Positions 14,736 through 23,322 of a DNA stretch of 33,148 nt are shown here, one piece after another. The first letter of the stretch is position 1, and every line of letters begins with the position of its first letter. Below the pieces are notes generated by a model. It was not told where the DNA came from, searched no databases, and worked only from the letters and a program-made list of their open reading frames with translations. Source of the DNA: JALHOQ01 sp038144835 (GTDB taxonomy: Bacteria > Bdellovibrionota > Bdellovibrionia > Bdellovibrionales > UBA1609); assembly GCA_038144835.1 (NCBI GenBank), contig JAYQON010000019.1:1-33148 (forward strand), written 5' to 3'. Both the position numbers and the translations under genes were made by a program.

Positions 14736-16385
14736 CTAAGTCTGGTCAAATGAGAAGGTCGCGGAAAGTTCGCGATGAACCTGATTTTGCAGAGCATTAA
14801 TTTCTTCCCTACGCCGGCTCTCCGACCACCCAAAAAAATTGCCCATTACGGCAGCCACTGATTCAACAAACGCCATTCCGTGATCTGCCCGGCTTAGCAC
14901 CAAGGGCGTCCGACGAAAATAAAAATCCGCTAAATGCAAACACATGGTGTGCTTCACCGCGTGAATGGCTTCAACACACCACAACCACATCCACGGATCT
15001 CGCTCTTGGGAAAAAGGTAAACTTCGCATCACAGCAAGAGCTTCTCCACCGTGCCGATCAGCGAGAAGCGCTGTGACTTCCGTCGGCAGTTGACTCATTT
15101 GCGACCAATATGGACTGTCTGAACGAGCTCGCTCTAATGTCACGTCCGTGACCAATGGATTCAGAGGTGCAAGAGTTTGCGAATGGGCAAATCGAACCTG
15201 ATCCTCAATGGGAAAGAAACTCAAAACCTGAGCCACAGTCTGTTCTGCCATTTTTCGATAAGTCGTGTACTTGCCACCAGCGACAAAAGTGATTCCGCAG
15301 GTCTCAGTCCAAATTTCATGCTCACGGCTCGTTTTGCTCTCGGTCTGAGCACCATCATCGATCAAAGGCCGCACACCCGCGTAACAGCCAAGTATATCTT
15401 TAGACGTGATCCACGCACCCGGAAAATACTGGTGAATCACATCTAAAAGGTATTTAACGTCTCCTTGATTAGTTACTACTTCCGCAGGATCTTCATCAAA
15501 ATCCGTGTCCGTCGTGCCTACGATCACCATTTCATGGCGTGGAATTGCGAACACGATGCGGTTCTCCGCACCCATTACAACTGCGTCTTTGAGCGGAAAA
15601 CGCTCTCGCGAAAACGTGAGATGCACACCTTTTGAAGGTCGCAAACGGGGTTTCCAATGACTCCAAAACTGTCCTCCAAGAACATCCGTCCACGGCCCTA
15701 CACTGCTAACAACATGTCGTGCCCGTAAGTTAAATTGGAGACCCGTTTCAATGTCTTTACATTCGACCGACTGAACTTTACCATTTTCGAAACAACAGCC
15801 GGTAACCCGTGTATAGTTGGCCACCTCAGCACCGAATGCTCGTGCTGAACGAAGGGTTTCGTGCACCAAACGGTCATCGTCCATATATGCGTCGTAGTAT
15901 GTAAAGCCACCTGTCAAGCCACGCTTTTGTAGCAATGGGTACTCGTGGAATAATTCTTTTTGGTCGAGAAATGCATGCATCTCTGGCGCTTCAAAAAGTG
16001 ATAATGCATCATACAGCCACATACCCAAACCCATCTTCCAGGCCGGAACTCTTCCCCCACGGTATATCGGAATCAAGAATTTCAAAGGATGAACGAGATG
16101 CGGAGCCATAGTAAAGAGCTTTTGCCTCTCGCTAAGTGCTTCAAAGACAAGACCGAACTCAAGGTTTTCAAGATAACGTATGCCGCCATGGATGAGTTTG
16201 CTGGAGCGTGAACTGGTTCCACTCGCAAAATCAGCGGCCTCAACTAACGCCACCCGCATACCTCTAGAGGAGGCATCTCGGGCGACCCCTGCTCCAGTGA
16301 TTCCGCCACCAATCACTACAAGATCAAAAATCTCACATTGCATCCGTTGAAGAGCTTGTTGGCGATCCTCGACTGAAAGGGACAT
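14736..16385 (-). CDS. glpD: FAD-dependent glycerol-3-phosphate dehydrogenase
   Basis: 549 residues (E. coli GlpD has 501). The Rossmann FAD motif is VVIGGGITGAGVARDASSRG, followed by the signature SGTSSRSSKLIHGGIRYLE. Further family motifs are YYDAYMDDDRLV, GPWTDVL, VGTTDTDFD and the C-terminal VAGGKYTTYRKMAEQ of the DAO_C region. The enzyme is peripheral on the inner membrane and oxidises sn-glycerol 3-phosphate to dihydroxyacetone phosphate, passing electrons to quinone. AAAGGAAG lies five bases before the ATG. The gene follows a GNAT-like gene by 11 bases. No glpK, glpF or glpR is present, so glycerol phosphate probably comes from phospholipid turnover or from genes elsewhere. Confidence 0.95.
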   Translation of the reverse strand: MSLSVEDRQQALQRMQCEIFDLVVIGGGITGAGVARDASSRGMRVALVEAADFASGTSSRSSKLIHGGIRYLENLEFGLVFEALSERQKLFTMAPHLVHPLKFLIPIYRGGRVPAWKMGLGMWLYDALSLFEAPEMHAFLDQKELFHEYPLLQKRGLTGGFTYYDAYMDDDRLVHETLRSARAFGAEVANYTRVTGCCFENGKVQSVECKDIETGLQFNLRARHVVSSVGPWTDVLGGQFWSHWKPRLRPSKGVHLTFSRERFPLKDAVVMGAENRIVFAIPRHEMVIVGTTDTDFDEDPAEVVTNQGDVKYLLDVIHQYFPGAWITSKDILGCYAGVRPLIDDGAQTESKTSREHEIWTETCGITFVAGGKYTTYRKMAEQTVAQVLSFFPIEDQVRFAHSQTLAPLNPLVTDVTLERARSDSPYWSQMSQLPTEVTALLADRHGGEALAVMRSLPFSQERDPWMWLWCVEAIHAVKHTMCLHLADFYFRRTPLVLSRADHGMAFVESVAAVMGNFFGWSESRRREEINALQNQVHRELSATFSFDQT

Positions 16386-16396
16386 TTAAACTTCCT

Positions 16397-16864
16397 TTAA
16401 AATTTGGCGCTACGAATCTCGATTAAAAACGCATCGGCCCGACGCACTGATGTCCAAGTCTGGGACCGGTTGATTTCATCAAAAAGCTCATCCGAACCAT
16501 TCACCAGTACGCATTGAAAATGTTTATCGCGCGCCCAACGATAAGCAGCATCTAGCACCTTCAAACCATCGTCAAAATTAGAAGCCAACAACTGTTCAAC
16601 CCACAGAGTCTGAGTTAAGCCGCGATAAAACAAAAGCGGTTGAGCTAAAACAAAGGCCTTAAGCGTTGCGCCACTAAAAAGGCCGAAGCTCCAACCCATC
16701 TTCAAATAATGTTCGAGAGACTCTTCTCGCCAAGACGCAGTCCAGCTTTGCAGCTCGCGCTCCATAAAATCACTGACCTGCAAAGCCAAATGCTCTTTCC
16801 CCAAGGCCAGCACGGCCTCTTTGTGCTGCGGCAACAAAACACTAACTTCGAAGTTTGCGTGCAT
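16397..16864 (-). CDS. GNAT-like protein of unknown function
   Basis: 155 residues. The segment LKAFVLAQPLLFYRGLTQTL, then WVEQLLASNFDDGLKVLDAAYRWARDKHFQCVLVNG, has the strand-helix order of the second half of a GNAT acetyltransferase. The acetyl-CoA-binding R/Q-x-x-G-x-G/A loop is not evident, so enzymatic activity is uncertain. It is the first gene of the run that continues with glpD and mreB; the glpD ATG is 11 bases past its stop codon. The promoter should lie in the 70-base gap before the divergent HAD phosphatase gene, but I cannot pick it out with confidence. Confidence 0.6.
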   Translation of the reverse strand: MHANFEVSVLLPQHKEAVLALGKEHLALQVSDFMERELQSWTASWREESLEHYLKMGWSFGLFSGATLKAFVLAQPLLFYRGLTQTLWVEQLLASNFDDGLKVLDAAYRWARDKHFQCVLVNGSDELFDEINRSQTWTSVRRADAFLIEIRSAKF

Positions 16865-16934
16865 AGCTATTTCATAGCACCTGTCGCTAAATACTGTACA
16901 CGCAAATCACGCTTTTGATAGGCTAGCCTTCAAG

Positions 16935-17669
16935 ATGCTCAAACCATTTCCGCAAGAAAAATTGAAATTACTGTTACAGGCCCTAGAAGAGCGCCGTCCT
17001 CATGGGAGAGCCATTGCCGCTTTTGATGCTGATGGTACTCTTTGGGACACCGATCTTGGCGAGAACCTCTTTCAATACCAAATCGATAAAGCCCAAGTTC
17101 CGCTTCCCGATGACCCTTGGGAGCACTATAGGCAGCTCAAAAAGACCGACCGGCATACCGCTTACTTGTGGTTAGCGCAGATCAACTCGGGCGTACCCCT
17201 AACGGAATTGAGGGCTTGGGCTGAAGACGCAGTTGCGCAAAAACCATTGCCTATTTTTGAAGAAAAACGAGCTATTTTTAAGAAACTCAAAGAACTGGAC
17301 GTGGAGATTTACATCGTCACCGCATCAGTAAAATGGGCTGTCGAGCCTGGGGCCCGCCGCCTTGGACTTCATGAAGATCAAGTTATTGGGATCGAAACCG
17401 AAGTGCATAAGGGCCTTATAACTGATGTTCAAAAAGGATTCATAACCTGGCGTGAGGGCAAGCCCAAAGCTCTTTTGGAGAGAACGGGAGGAATAAAGCC
17501 CTACTTCTCTGCCGGAAACACCGAGGGTGACCTTTGGCTTCTGGAGGCAGCTACCGAGATACGTTTAGTTGTTTCAGCCGCGCCTGAAAACAACCGCCTC
17601 TGGCGCACCGAAAGCAAAATGCTCTCTATCGCCAAAGAGCGCGGCTGGTTTCATCACCGTTATTTCTGA
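16935..17669 (+). CDS. HAD-superfamily phosphatase (HAD-IB, SerB-like)
   Basis: 244 residues. Motif I is AFDADGTLWDTD, with nucleophile Asp31 and general acid Asp33. Motif II is YIVTAS, the motif III lysine lies in WREGKPKAL, and motif IV is AGNTEGDLWLL. The helical cap between motifs I and II is of the C1 type found in HAD-IB phosphatases (phosphoserine phosphatase, PNP-like lipid phosphatases). The substrate cannot be told from sequence. It is transcribed alone, divergent from the GNAT-like/glpD operon, and its last ten bases overlap the end of the convergent aminopeptidase P gene. Because glpD is nearby, a phosphorylated glycerol derivative is one possible substrate, but this is speculation. 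Confidence 0.85.
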   Translation: MLKPFPQEKLKLLLQALEERRPHGRAIAAFDADGTLWDTDLGENLFQYQIDKAQVPLPDDPWEHYRQLKKTDRHTAYLWLAQINSGVPLTELRAWAEDAVAQKPLPIFEEKRAIFKKLKELDVEIYIVTASVKWAVEPGARRLGLHEDQVIGIETEVHKGLITDVQKGFITWREGKPKALLERTGGIKPYFSAGNTEGDLWLLEAATEIRLVVSAAPENNRLWRTESKMLSIAKERGWFHHRYF

Positions 17670-18988
17670 AAATTTTTGCCCACCAAGGCTTCAATCTCAT
17701 CAATTTCTTTGGGCGCGGCGCTGGTAAGCACCTCTACCCCATCCGGGGTAACCACTACATCATCCTCGATGCGAATCCCCAGTCCCTTCAGGTCGTTTGG
17801 CACTTGCGGATCATTGGCGGGAAAGTAAAGTCCTGGCTCGATTGTTATACACCACCCAGGCTCCATAGGACGCGACTGACCTTTGACTTGCAGCGCTCCC
17901 GAATCGTGCGTGTCTAAACCTAACAGGTGGCTCACTCCGTGCGGATAGTATTTCTGGTAATTCATGTTGCGAATATTGTCTTCCAACGAACCCGTCAGCA
18001 AACGCTCTTCGAGCAAAATTTGCGTGAGCTTTTCAATGGTTTGCTTCTGCAACTCATAATGCGGAAGACCAGGCTTAACCATAGCGACAATTTCTTTTTG
18101 CGCCTTTAAGAGCTTTTCATAGATTCGCTTATGCGCCGGTAAAAACTTGCCATTGACCGGATACGTGCGCGTGATGTCGCCACTGTAGTAAAGAAATTCA
18201 GCACCGCAGTCGACCAAAAGCATCTGGCCATCCTGCAAAATATTTTCGTTGAAGCGATAATGTAAAGTTGTGGCGCTGTCTCCGGCAGCGACAATGCCAC
18301 CATAGGCTTCGCCGTAGGCTCCTCGCTCCATTACAGACTTTAGAAACAGGCCATGCAGAGCGCGTTCACTGACCCCTGGTCTGGTGGCTTTCATCAATTC
18401 AACATGTGCCTCTGCGGTTATTTCGCCCGCCTGGCGCAACATAGCAATCTCTTCTTCAGTCTTCCGAATACGCAACTCACCTAAAAGCGCGTTGGCATCC
18501 TCAATCGGAGGCAAACCCAAACCATAGCGAGGTCTGTAACCATGAACCTTAATCATGATTCGACCAAACACAGCATCAAACTCACGATTACGAAAAAGAC
18601 TATAATAAACTCGTTCACAATCTTTGAGCAGATCAGGAGCCAAAGTCTCTAGATCATCAATGGCGAACGTCTGATCTAATGAAAACACCTCTTTGGACGC
18701 CTCGACACCGTAACGGAAACCGTCCCAAGTTTCACGCTCAGGATTTTTGCGCCTCACGAAAAGAATCGACTCAGGTTTTTTTCCCGGACGTAGAATTAAA
18801 CACGCCTCGGGTTCGTCAAAGCCAGTGAGGTAATAAAGGTTAGACTCAGCACGATAAGCATGATGGTTGTCGGCATTTCGGTAGTACTCAGGCCAAGCCG
18901 GAAGCACCAACGCACAATTCGGAATCAACTGAGCCAGGCGCTGCCGACGAGCCTTAAAAAATTCGATATCCACAGACGGTTTACGCAT
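17660..18988 (-). CDS. pepP: Xaa-Pro aminopeptidase (aminopeptidase P)
   Basis: 442 residues, matching E. coli PepP (441). An N-terminal creatinase-like domain (residues about 5-145; NLYYLTGFDEPEACLILRPG) precedes a pita-bread metallopeptidase domain. All five metal ligands are present in their motifs: LVDCGAE, SGDITRTYP, PHGVSHLLGLDTHD, ITIEPGLY and RIEDDVVVT. It releases N-terminal residues that precede proline, using two Mn2+ ions, in the cytoplasm. It is the last gene of the xseA-to-pepP run, 20 bases after the patatin-like gene, and its 3' end overlaps the convergent HAD gene by ten bases. No terminator is visible there. Confidence 0.94.
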   Translation of the reverse strand: MRKPSVDIEFFKARRQRLAQLIPNCALVLPAWPEYYRNADNHHAYRAESNLYYLTGFDEPEACLILRPGKKPESILFVRRKNPERETWDGFRYGVEASKEVFSLDQTFAIDDLETLAPDLLKDCERVYYSLFRNREFDAVFGRIMIKVHGYRPRYGLGLPPIEDANALLGELRIRKTEEEIAMLRQAGEITAEAHVELMKATRPGVSERALHGLFLKSVMERGAYGEAYGGIVAAGDSATTLHYRFNENILQDGQMLLVDCGAEFLYYSGDITRTYPVNGKFLPAHKRIYEKLLKAQKEIVAMVKPGLPHYELQKQTIEKLTQILLEERLLTGSLEDNIRNMNYQKYYPHGVSHLLGLDTHDSGALQVKGQSRPMEPGWCITIEPGLYFPANDPQVPNDLKGLGIRIEDDVVVTPDGVEVLTSAAPKEIDEIEALVGKNFQK

Positions 18989-19008
18989 CTCGAAAAACCC
19001 CTTTACTT

Positions 19009-19947
19009 TTAGAAACCATATTTTGAGATCAAAGATCCAGCTGCCAAGTTACCTGCTTTTTCGCCAATCAAAATCAAATCTTTTTTGGCATCAAATTGTA
19101 CCATCGGATAGGCGCTGGTATCGACGTTTACAAACTCAACATTCAACCTCGAAACCTCGTTGATCGCTCGCTTGATCTCTTGCCACAAAACCACTTGCTC
19201 AAGGTTGTCCATCATTGCCTCTTGGCTATAAGGCGCCGCACTTCCCAAAACGTTGACCATCACAATGACATTGTATTTTTCTTTAGCGAGCATCTCAACG
19301 GCCTCAACCGCCTGGGATGCTCCCGCTAAAAAAGTTCCCTGCACTTTAAATAGCGGAGGAAAAGGCAAGCACCGCTTGAGCGCCTCACGAAACAGACCGC
19401 GGTTTTGCCAGGCCACAACACCGGTCCAAATTGAACGCGAGGGGCACGCAAAAGCCATTTTGGCACGACCAATCTCATCTTTTGCGAAGCTATCTTGGAA
19501 AAAATCGTTAAACACATTTATGCCATATTGATTTTTGTCGCGCGAAAAAAGACTTTTACTTTTGGGTTTCAGAATCTGCTGTTGGTCCATTTTATAGAGC
19601 TTCCATTCAACATCGTGAATTTGGCCTTTATGCGCATACAAAGCGGCAATCAGAGCCCCCCACTCAAGCCCGACAATTTTTTGGATAGGAATACGCTGCT
19701 GTTGAAAGGCCTTTAGGACGCCCACATGCGCTAGGGCCTTGGCACCACCCGGCCCCAAAATGACCGCCACGTGTTTAGGCTCTTCCAGAGCGGGAGATTG
19801 AGGCTGTTCGGTTCGTTCGGGCAAAGGTCGACCAGGAGCCGGGGGCGTCGAAAAAGGTGAATCTCTGCGGGCAGAACGAATTTGACAACCACCGAGCAAG
19901 AAACTACCGATTACGAAGAGCGTAAACAAAGAACTCTTGATTGCCAT
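19009..19947 (-). CDS. patatin-fold lipoprotein lacking catalytic Ser and Asp
   Basis: 312 residues with a lipoprotein signal MAIKSSLFTLFVIGSFLLGGC (Cys21) and a Pro-rich spacer. The patatin domain starts at about residue 58: the oxyanion-hole loop GPGGAKALAHVGVLKAF is intact. The nucleophile elbow GxSxG reads GLEWG (residues 93-97), with glutamate in place of the serine. The downstream DGG/DGA motif that supplies the catalytic aspartate reads AGA (208-210). Both members of the Ser-Asp dyad are therefore gone while the fold is kept, which predicts a non-hydrolytic, lipid-binding or structural lipoprotein. AAAGGAC precedes the ATG, and the start lies 44 bases inside tlyA, so the overlap is real. 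The frame is open and undamaged throughout, so it is not a pseudogene. Confidence 0.85.
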   Translation of the reverse strand: MAIKSSLFTLFVIGSFLLGGCQIRSARRDSPFSTPPAPGRPLPERTEQPQSPALEEPKHVAVILGPGGAKALAHVGVLKAFQQQRIPIQKIVGLEWGALIAALYAHKGQIHDVEWKLYKMDQQQILKPKSKSLFSRDKNQYGINVFNDFFQDSFAKDEIGRAKMAFACPSRSIWTGVVAWQNRGLFREALKRCLPFPPLFKVQGTFLAGASQAVEAVEMLAKEKYNVIVMVNVLGSAAPYSQEAMMDNLEQVVLWQEIKRAINEVSRLNVEFVNVDTSAYPMVQFDAKKDLILIGEKAGNLAAGSLISKYGF

Positions 19948-20677
19948 CTTGTCCTTTCAGCGCACAAATAAAATAATCTTGCTCTTTAAAACCATATTTA
20001 CGCAAGGCAATCAATACACGCGATTCAACCTGATCAAAAAGCGCGGCATCTAAAACCACTCCAGCTTTTCCCAAAGCTTGCGCTCCAACTTCAAACTGCG
20101 GTTTAACCAAAGCTAACAAACGACTGCCATCGGGCATGACTTGCGCTAAGACCGGGATCAAAAGACACAAAGAAATAAAAGATGCATCAACGACAACTAA
20201 GTCTAAATTTTGCTCCTTCAACCATTGCGCGACCCGAATATCTTTCTCAAGGTCGCGAGCATTAAGGCCTTCAAGGGCCATGACCCGAGGATCACCGGCC
20301 ACCTTGGAATGTAGCTGGCCGTGCCCAACATCCACCCCCAAAACGGCGCTGGCTCCATGTTGCAACAAGCAGTCGGTAAATCCTCCGGTTGATTGGCCGA
20401 CGTCCATGCAACGCCAACCATTGACATCCAGAGCAAGATGTTTAAGCGCGGCAGCCAATTTCAAGCCTCCGCGCGAAACATACTTTAGGGTTTGGGATTG
20501 CGGCGTAACTCGAACGTCTTCAAGCTTGACGTGCGCCGCCTTGTGCGCAGGAGTGATGATCAACTGCCAACGGCCATTGTGTCGAATTTCAACTTCTTGA
20601 GCACGAATCAGCTGCTGAGCCTTGCTCCGAGTGGGGGCCAATCCAAGCTCGACCAACCATTGGTCTAAACGCTTCAT
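19904..20677 (-). CDS. tlyA: TlyA family rRNA 2'-O-methyltransferase / hemolysin-like protein
   Basis: 257 residues. An N-terminal S4 RNA-binding domain (MKRLDQWLVELGLAPTRSKA, about 1-60) is followed by the linker KYVSRGGLKL and an FtsJ/RrmJ-type methyltransferase domain with SAM motif MDVGQSTGGFTD. The K-D-K-E catalytic residues fit the lysine in SRGGLK, VVVDASFISL, LVKPQFE and NQEFFVYA. In mycobacteria TlyA methylates 16S and 23S rRNA at cytidine 2'-OH, which is needed for capreomycin action; haemolysin activity has also been described. It lies seven bases after ispA. In many genomes dxs sits between ispA and tlyA; it is absent here. Confidence 0.93.
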   Translation of the reverse strand: MKRLDQWLVELGLAPTRSKAQQLIRAQEVEIRHNGRWQLIITPAHKAAHVKLEDVRVTPQSQTLKYVSRGGLKLAAALKHLALDVNGWRCMDVGQSTGGFTDCLLQHGASAVLGVDVGHGQLHSKVAGDPRVMALEGLNARDLEKDIRVAQWLKEQNLDLVVVDASFISLCLLIPVLAQVMPDGSRLLALVKPQFEVGAQALGKAGVVLDAALFDQVESRVLIALRKYGFKEQDYFICALKGQDGNQEFFVYALRNR

Positions 20678-20684
20678 AAAGTTC

Positions 20685-21521
20685 TCAAACGCGTTCGCAA
20701 TTCAAACGAACCATGTGCCGAAGCCCCTCAGCATCAAGACCAAAGTCTTCGACCTGTGCTAACGCACGCCTGCTGACTTCATTCAGCTGATCTCTTGTGG
20801 CCTCAAAACCCAAAAGCGAAACGTAACTGATCTTTTCAGGTTTAGCAGGATTGTAGTCCTCAAGATCGTCTGCCAGTTGAAAGGCGAGTCCCAAAAGCTC
20901 TCCATAAGTACGCATTTGAAGTCGGGATTGCGTCTTTGCTCCGCAGAGCACCGCAGCGCCTTCTACAGCAACCCGAATCAAACAGCCGGTTTTGCGGGCG
21001 TGAATTTGGTTTAATAAATCTAGATCGGGATGGTTCGACTCCACATCTAATACCTGACCGCCAACCATACCTTGGGCTCCAGCCGCTTCAGCTAGCAATC
21101 CCGCAACCCGAGCCGTCGCTTCGCTGGGGGTTTGGGGGTCTTCATCAAACGCCAACGTGAACAGGGCCTCACCCGCCAAAAGCGCGGCACCGTCGCCATA
21201 AATCTTGTGATTGGTAGGCTGACCACGACGAAAATCATCGTTGTCCATACATGGCAAATCGTCATGAATCAGCGAATAGGTGTGAATCATCTCCACCGCC
21301 GCCGCCAAATCAAGAACATTATGTAAAGGTTGGCTGAGCGCTTTAGCAACAAGCAAAGACAGCAGGGGGCGAAAACGCTTGCCTCCGGTGTGGAGACTGT
21401 ATTCCATACTCTGCCAAAAGCGTTCGAGCTCTGGGCGTGGACAGGAGAAATGCAGACGCAATTGTGCCTTTAGATGATCCTCAATAATTTCTAGTTCTGA
21501 TTGAAAAATAGTCTCGAACAT
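20685..21521 (-). CDS. ispA: polyprenyl synthetase (farnesyl/geranylgeranyl diphosphate synthase type)
   Basis: 278 residues, somewhat shorter than E. coli IspA (299). The GGKRFRP substrate-binding motif (46-52), the first aspartate-rich motif DDLPCMDNDD (87-96) and the second, DDLED (218-222), are all present. The usual spacing after the second motif is shortened: YNPAKPEKISYVSLLG replaces the longer loop that normally carries GK-D-GK. The enzyme condenses isopentenyl diphosphate with allylic diphosphates to make C15 or C20 precursors for quinones and undecaprenyl phosphate in the cytoplasm. The product chain length cannot be fixed from sequence by eye. It is seven bases downstream of xseB, in the classic xseB-ispA arrangement. 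Confidence 0.93.
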   Translation of the reverse strand: MFETIFQSELEIIEDHLKAQLRLHFSCPRPELERFWQSMEYSLHTGGKRFRPLLSLLVAKALSQPLHNVLDLAAAVEMIHTYSLIHDDLPCMDNDDFRRGQPTNHKIYGDGAALLAGEALFTLAFDEDPQTPSEATARVAGLLAEAAGAQGMVGGQVLDVESNHPDLDLLNQIHARKTGCLIRVAVEGAAVLCGAKTQSRLQMRTYGELLGLAFQLADDLEDYNPAKPEKISYVSLLGFEATRDQLNEVSRRALAQVEDFGLDAEGLRHMVRLNCERV

Positions 21522-21528
21522 TTATTTT

Positions 21529-21750
21529 CTATTCTTTAATTTGAAAATCTTCGGTGACAGTTTGGCCGGTTGCATCGACGGAGAGAAGAAGCTTTACCTT
21601 TTGTTCTGCCTGCGCCAATTGAGCATTGCACTCCCGAGACAACTTTACTCCCTCTTCAAAAGACTTCAACGATTCCTCGAGGGAAAGGTCTCCCGCCTCC
21701 ATTTTAGTGACGATCTCCTCAAGTCGAGAAAGTTTTTTTTCAAAATCCAT
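21529..21750 (-). CDS. xseB: exodeoxyribonuclease VII small subunit
   Basis: 73 residues, the normal size. The family core is complete: FEKKLSRLEEIVTKMEAGDL, then SLEESLKSFEEGVKLSRECN, and AQAEQKVKLLL. XseB subunits form helical hairpins that bind along the large subunit and make the active exonuclease VII, which degrades single-stranded DNA from both ends. It is 11 bases downstream of xseA, so both subunits come from one transcript. Confidence 0.96.
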   Translation of the reverse strand: MDFEKKLSRLEEIVTKMEAGDLSLEESLKSFEEGVKLSRECNAQLAQAEQKVKLLLSVDATGQTVTEDFQIKE

Positions 21751-21761
21751 GGTTAGGCTCC

Positions 21762-23162
21762 TTACTCATCAGTTTGAATTTTTTCGATACGCGCCTGGGC
21801 CTTGCCGCGAGCAAATTGAATCTCCACGCCATCCCCAACTCGCAAAACATCCACATTTTTAACTAATTGGCCGTCCTTACGCGTGAGCGAAAAGCCGCGT
21901 TCGACAACTCTTAATGGCGAGACGGCATCAAGTAAGGCGCTCAAGCGAACCCACCGCGCATGCCTGGCCTCAAGACCGCGCTCGATTTGATCTCGCAAAC
22001 GCGTGTGTAGTAGTAAGTTGAACTGAACCAATCGACGTAAAGTTTCCTTTGGCGATGGCAGTCGACTCAATGCCAAATCCACTTGTCGTCGTCGGTTCTG
22101 CAAAAAACGTACGATAGCTTGATGGTGACGTTCGCTCAGTTCGTCGCACCTAAGCATCAAGTCTTGCAGCCGCCTCTTGGGATCGACCAAACGCTTACCT
22201 AGGCTCTCCACCCTTTGAAAACGCAACTGGAGAGCATGTTGAAGCGCACGCCAAAGACGGCGTTTTTGATTGTTCACTTGCTCTCCGATATCCGCTGCGT
22301 TTTTGCAGACCAACTCCGCTGCAGCCGATGGCGTGGGAGCACGTAAATCCGCAACAAAATCAGCGATCGTAAAATCAATTTCGTGGCCTACCGCTGAGAT
22401 CGTCGGAATTTGGCTGGCTGCGATCGCTCGCGCGACACTTTCGTCATTGAAGCACCACATATCTTCAATCGATCCCCCTCCTCGGCCCACTATAATGACA
22501 TCGACATCATCCAACTTGTGAGCAAGAGCAATCGCCTTACAGATCGATTTTGGGGCGGCGTCCCCCTGAACCACAGCGGGAACGACCGTAACTCGTAACC
22601 CCTTAAAACGGCGGCCAAGCACATTCAAAATGTCACGAATGGCCGCGCCAGTCGGAGATGTCACCACGGCCACATGTCGAGGCAAGGCCGGAAGCGGTTT
22701 TTTGCGCGACACTTCAAACAGCCCTTCCGCCTGCAGTTTCTTTTTAAGATTCTCAAAAGCCAACTGCAAAGCGCCCGCTCCCACTGGCTCCATTTGCTCA
22801 CAAATAATCTGATAGCTGCCGCGCGGCTCATACACACTTATGCGACCACGAACAATGACTTCCATGCCGTCCTTAGGCTTAAACCTAAGCGAGGCCACGG
22901 AGTTACGAAACAACGTGGCCGAAATCATGGCTTTGGCATCCTTGAGGCTGAAGTAGCAATGTCCAGACGAGTGCGGTTTAAAATTAGAAATTTCACCTTT
23001 AATCCACACAAAGCGATATTTATCTTCAAGTGTCGATTTGATAACTCTGGTGATTTCAGAAACGGTGAGTACCGCCGGCTCATCGTTTGAGATGATGGTG
23101 GTCGATTCGGAATCGACCTCGTTGCGTTCCGCAGCTTCTAAGTCCAAGCGCAATTGACTCAT
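21762..23162 (-). CDS. xseA: exodeoxyribonuclease VII large subunit
   Basis: 466 residues (E. coli XseA has 456). The N-terminal OB-fold (about 30-130) contains FVWIKGEISNFKPHSSGHCY and FSLKDAKAMISATLFR. The catalytic domain follows with VVTSPTGAAIRDILNVLGRR and the signature VIIVGRGGGSIEDMWCFNDE, and with SAVGHEIDFTIADFVADLRA carrying the conserved GHExD. A long coiled-coil region (about 290-420) that binds XseB and a C-terminal beta segment (VERGFSLTRKDGQLV) complete it. It is the first gene of the xseA-xseB-ispA-tlyA-patatin-pepP run. The ATG lacks a strong Shine-Dalgarno, and I could not find a clear promoter in the 160 bases upstream. Confidence 0.96.
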   Translation of the reverse strand: MSQLRLDLEAAERNEVDSESTTIISNDEPAVLTVSEITRVIKSTLEDKYRFVWIKGEISNFKPHSSGHCYFSLKDAKAMISATLFRNSVASLRFKPKDGMEVIVRGRISVYEPRGSYQIICEQMEPVGAGALQLAFENLKKKLQAEGLFEVSRKKPLPALPRHVAVVTSPTGAAIRDILNVLGRRFKGLRVTVVPAVVQGDAAPKSICKAIALAHKLDDVDVIIVGRGGGSIEDMWCFNDESVARAIAASQIPTISAVGHEIDFTIADFVADLRAPTPSAAAELVCKNAADIGEQVNNQKRRLWRALQHALQLRFQRVESLGKRLVDPKRRLQDLMLRCDELSERHHQAIVRFLQNRRRQVDLALSRLPSPKETLRRLVQFNLLLHTRLRDQIERGLEARHARWVRLSALLDAVSPLRVVERGFSLTRKDGQLVKNVDVLRVGDGVEIQFARGKAQARIEKIQTDE

Positions 23163-23322
23163 GGGCTAAAGAACTTAATCGAAATTCTCCACGAAAGCCA
23201 AAGATACCTAACAGTTGTGTGAGCTCTGCAGATCATGCATTGCACCATGCGGCGCCAGATTCTTCCGCAACAAAGACGGCCCGCTTTTTCTTGAATATCC
23301 CAACTCAAATTTATTGTTTAAT

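Noticed and set aside
19009..19947. Calling the patatin-like gene a pseudogene
   Set aside because: There is no frameshift or stop codon, and the signal peptide and ribosome-binding site are intact; loss of catalytic residues fits a pseudoenzyme better.
20136..20600. 154-codon plus-strand open frame
   Set aside because: Antisense shadow of tlyA, whose protein has complete family motifs; the shadow has none.
22674..23090. 138-codon plus-strand open frame
   Set aside because: Antisense shadow of xseA, with no motif or ribosome-binding site.
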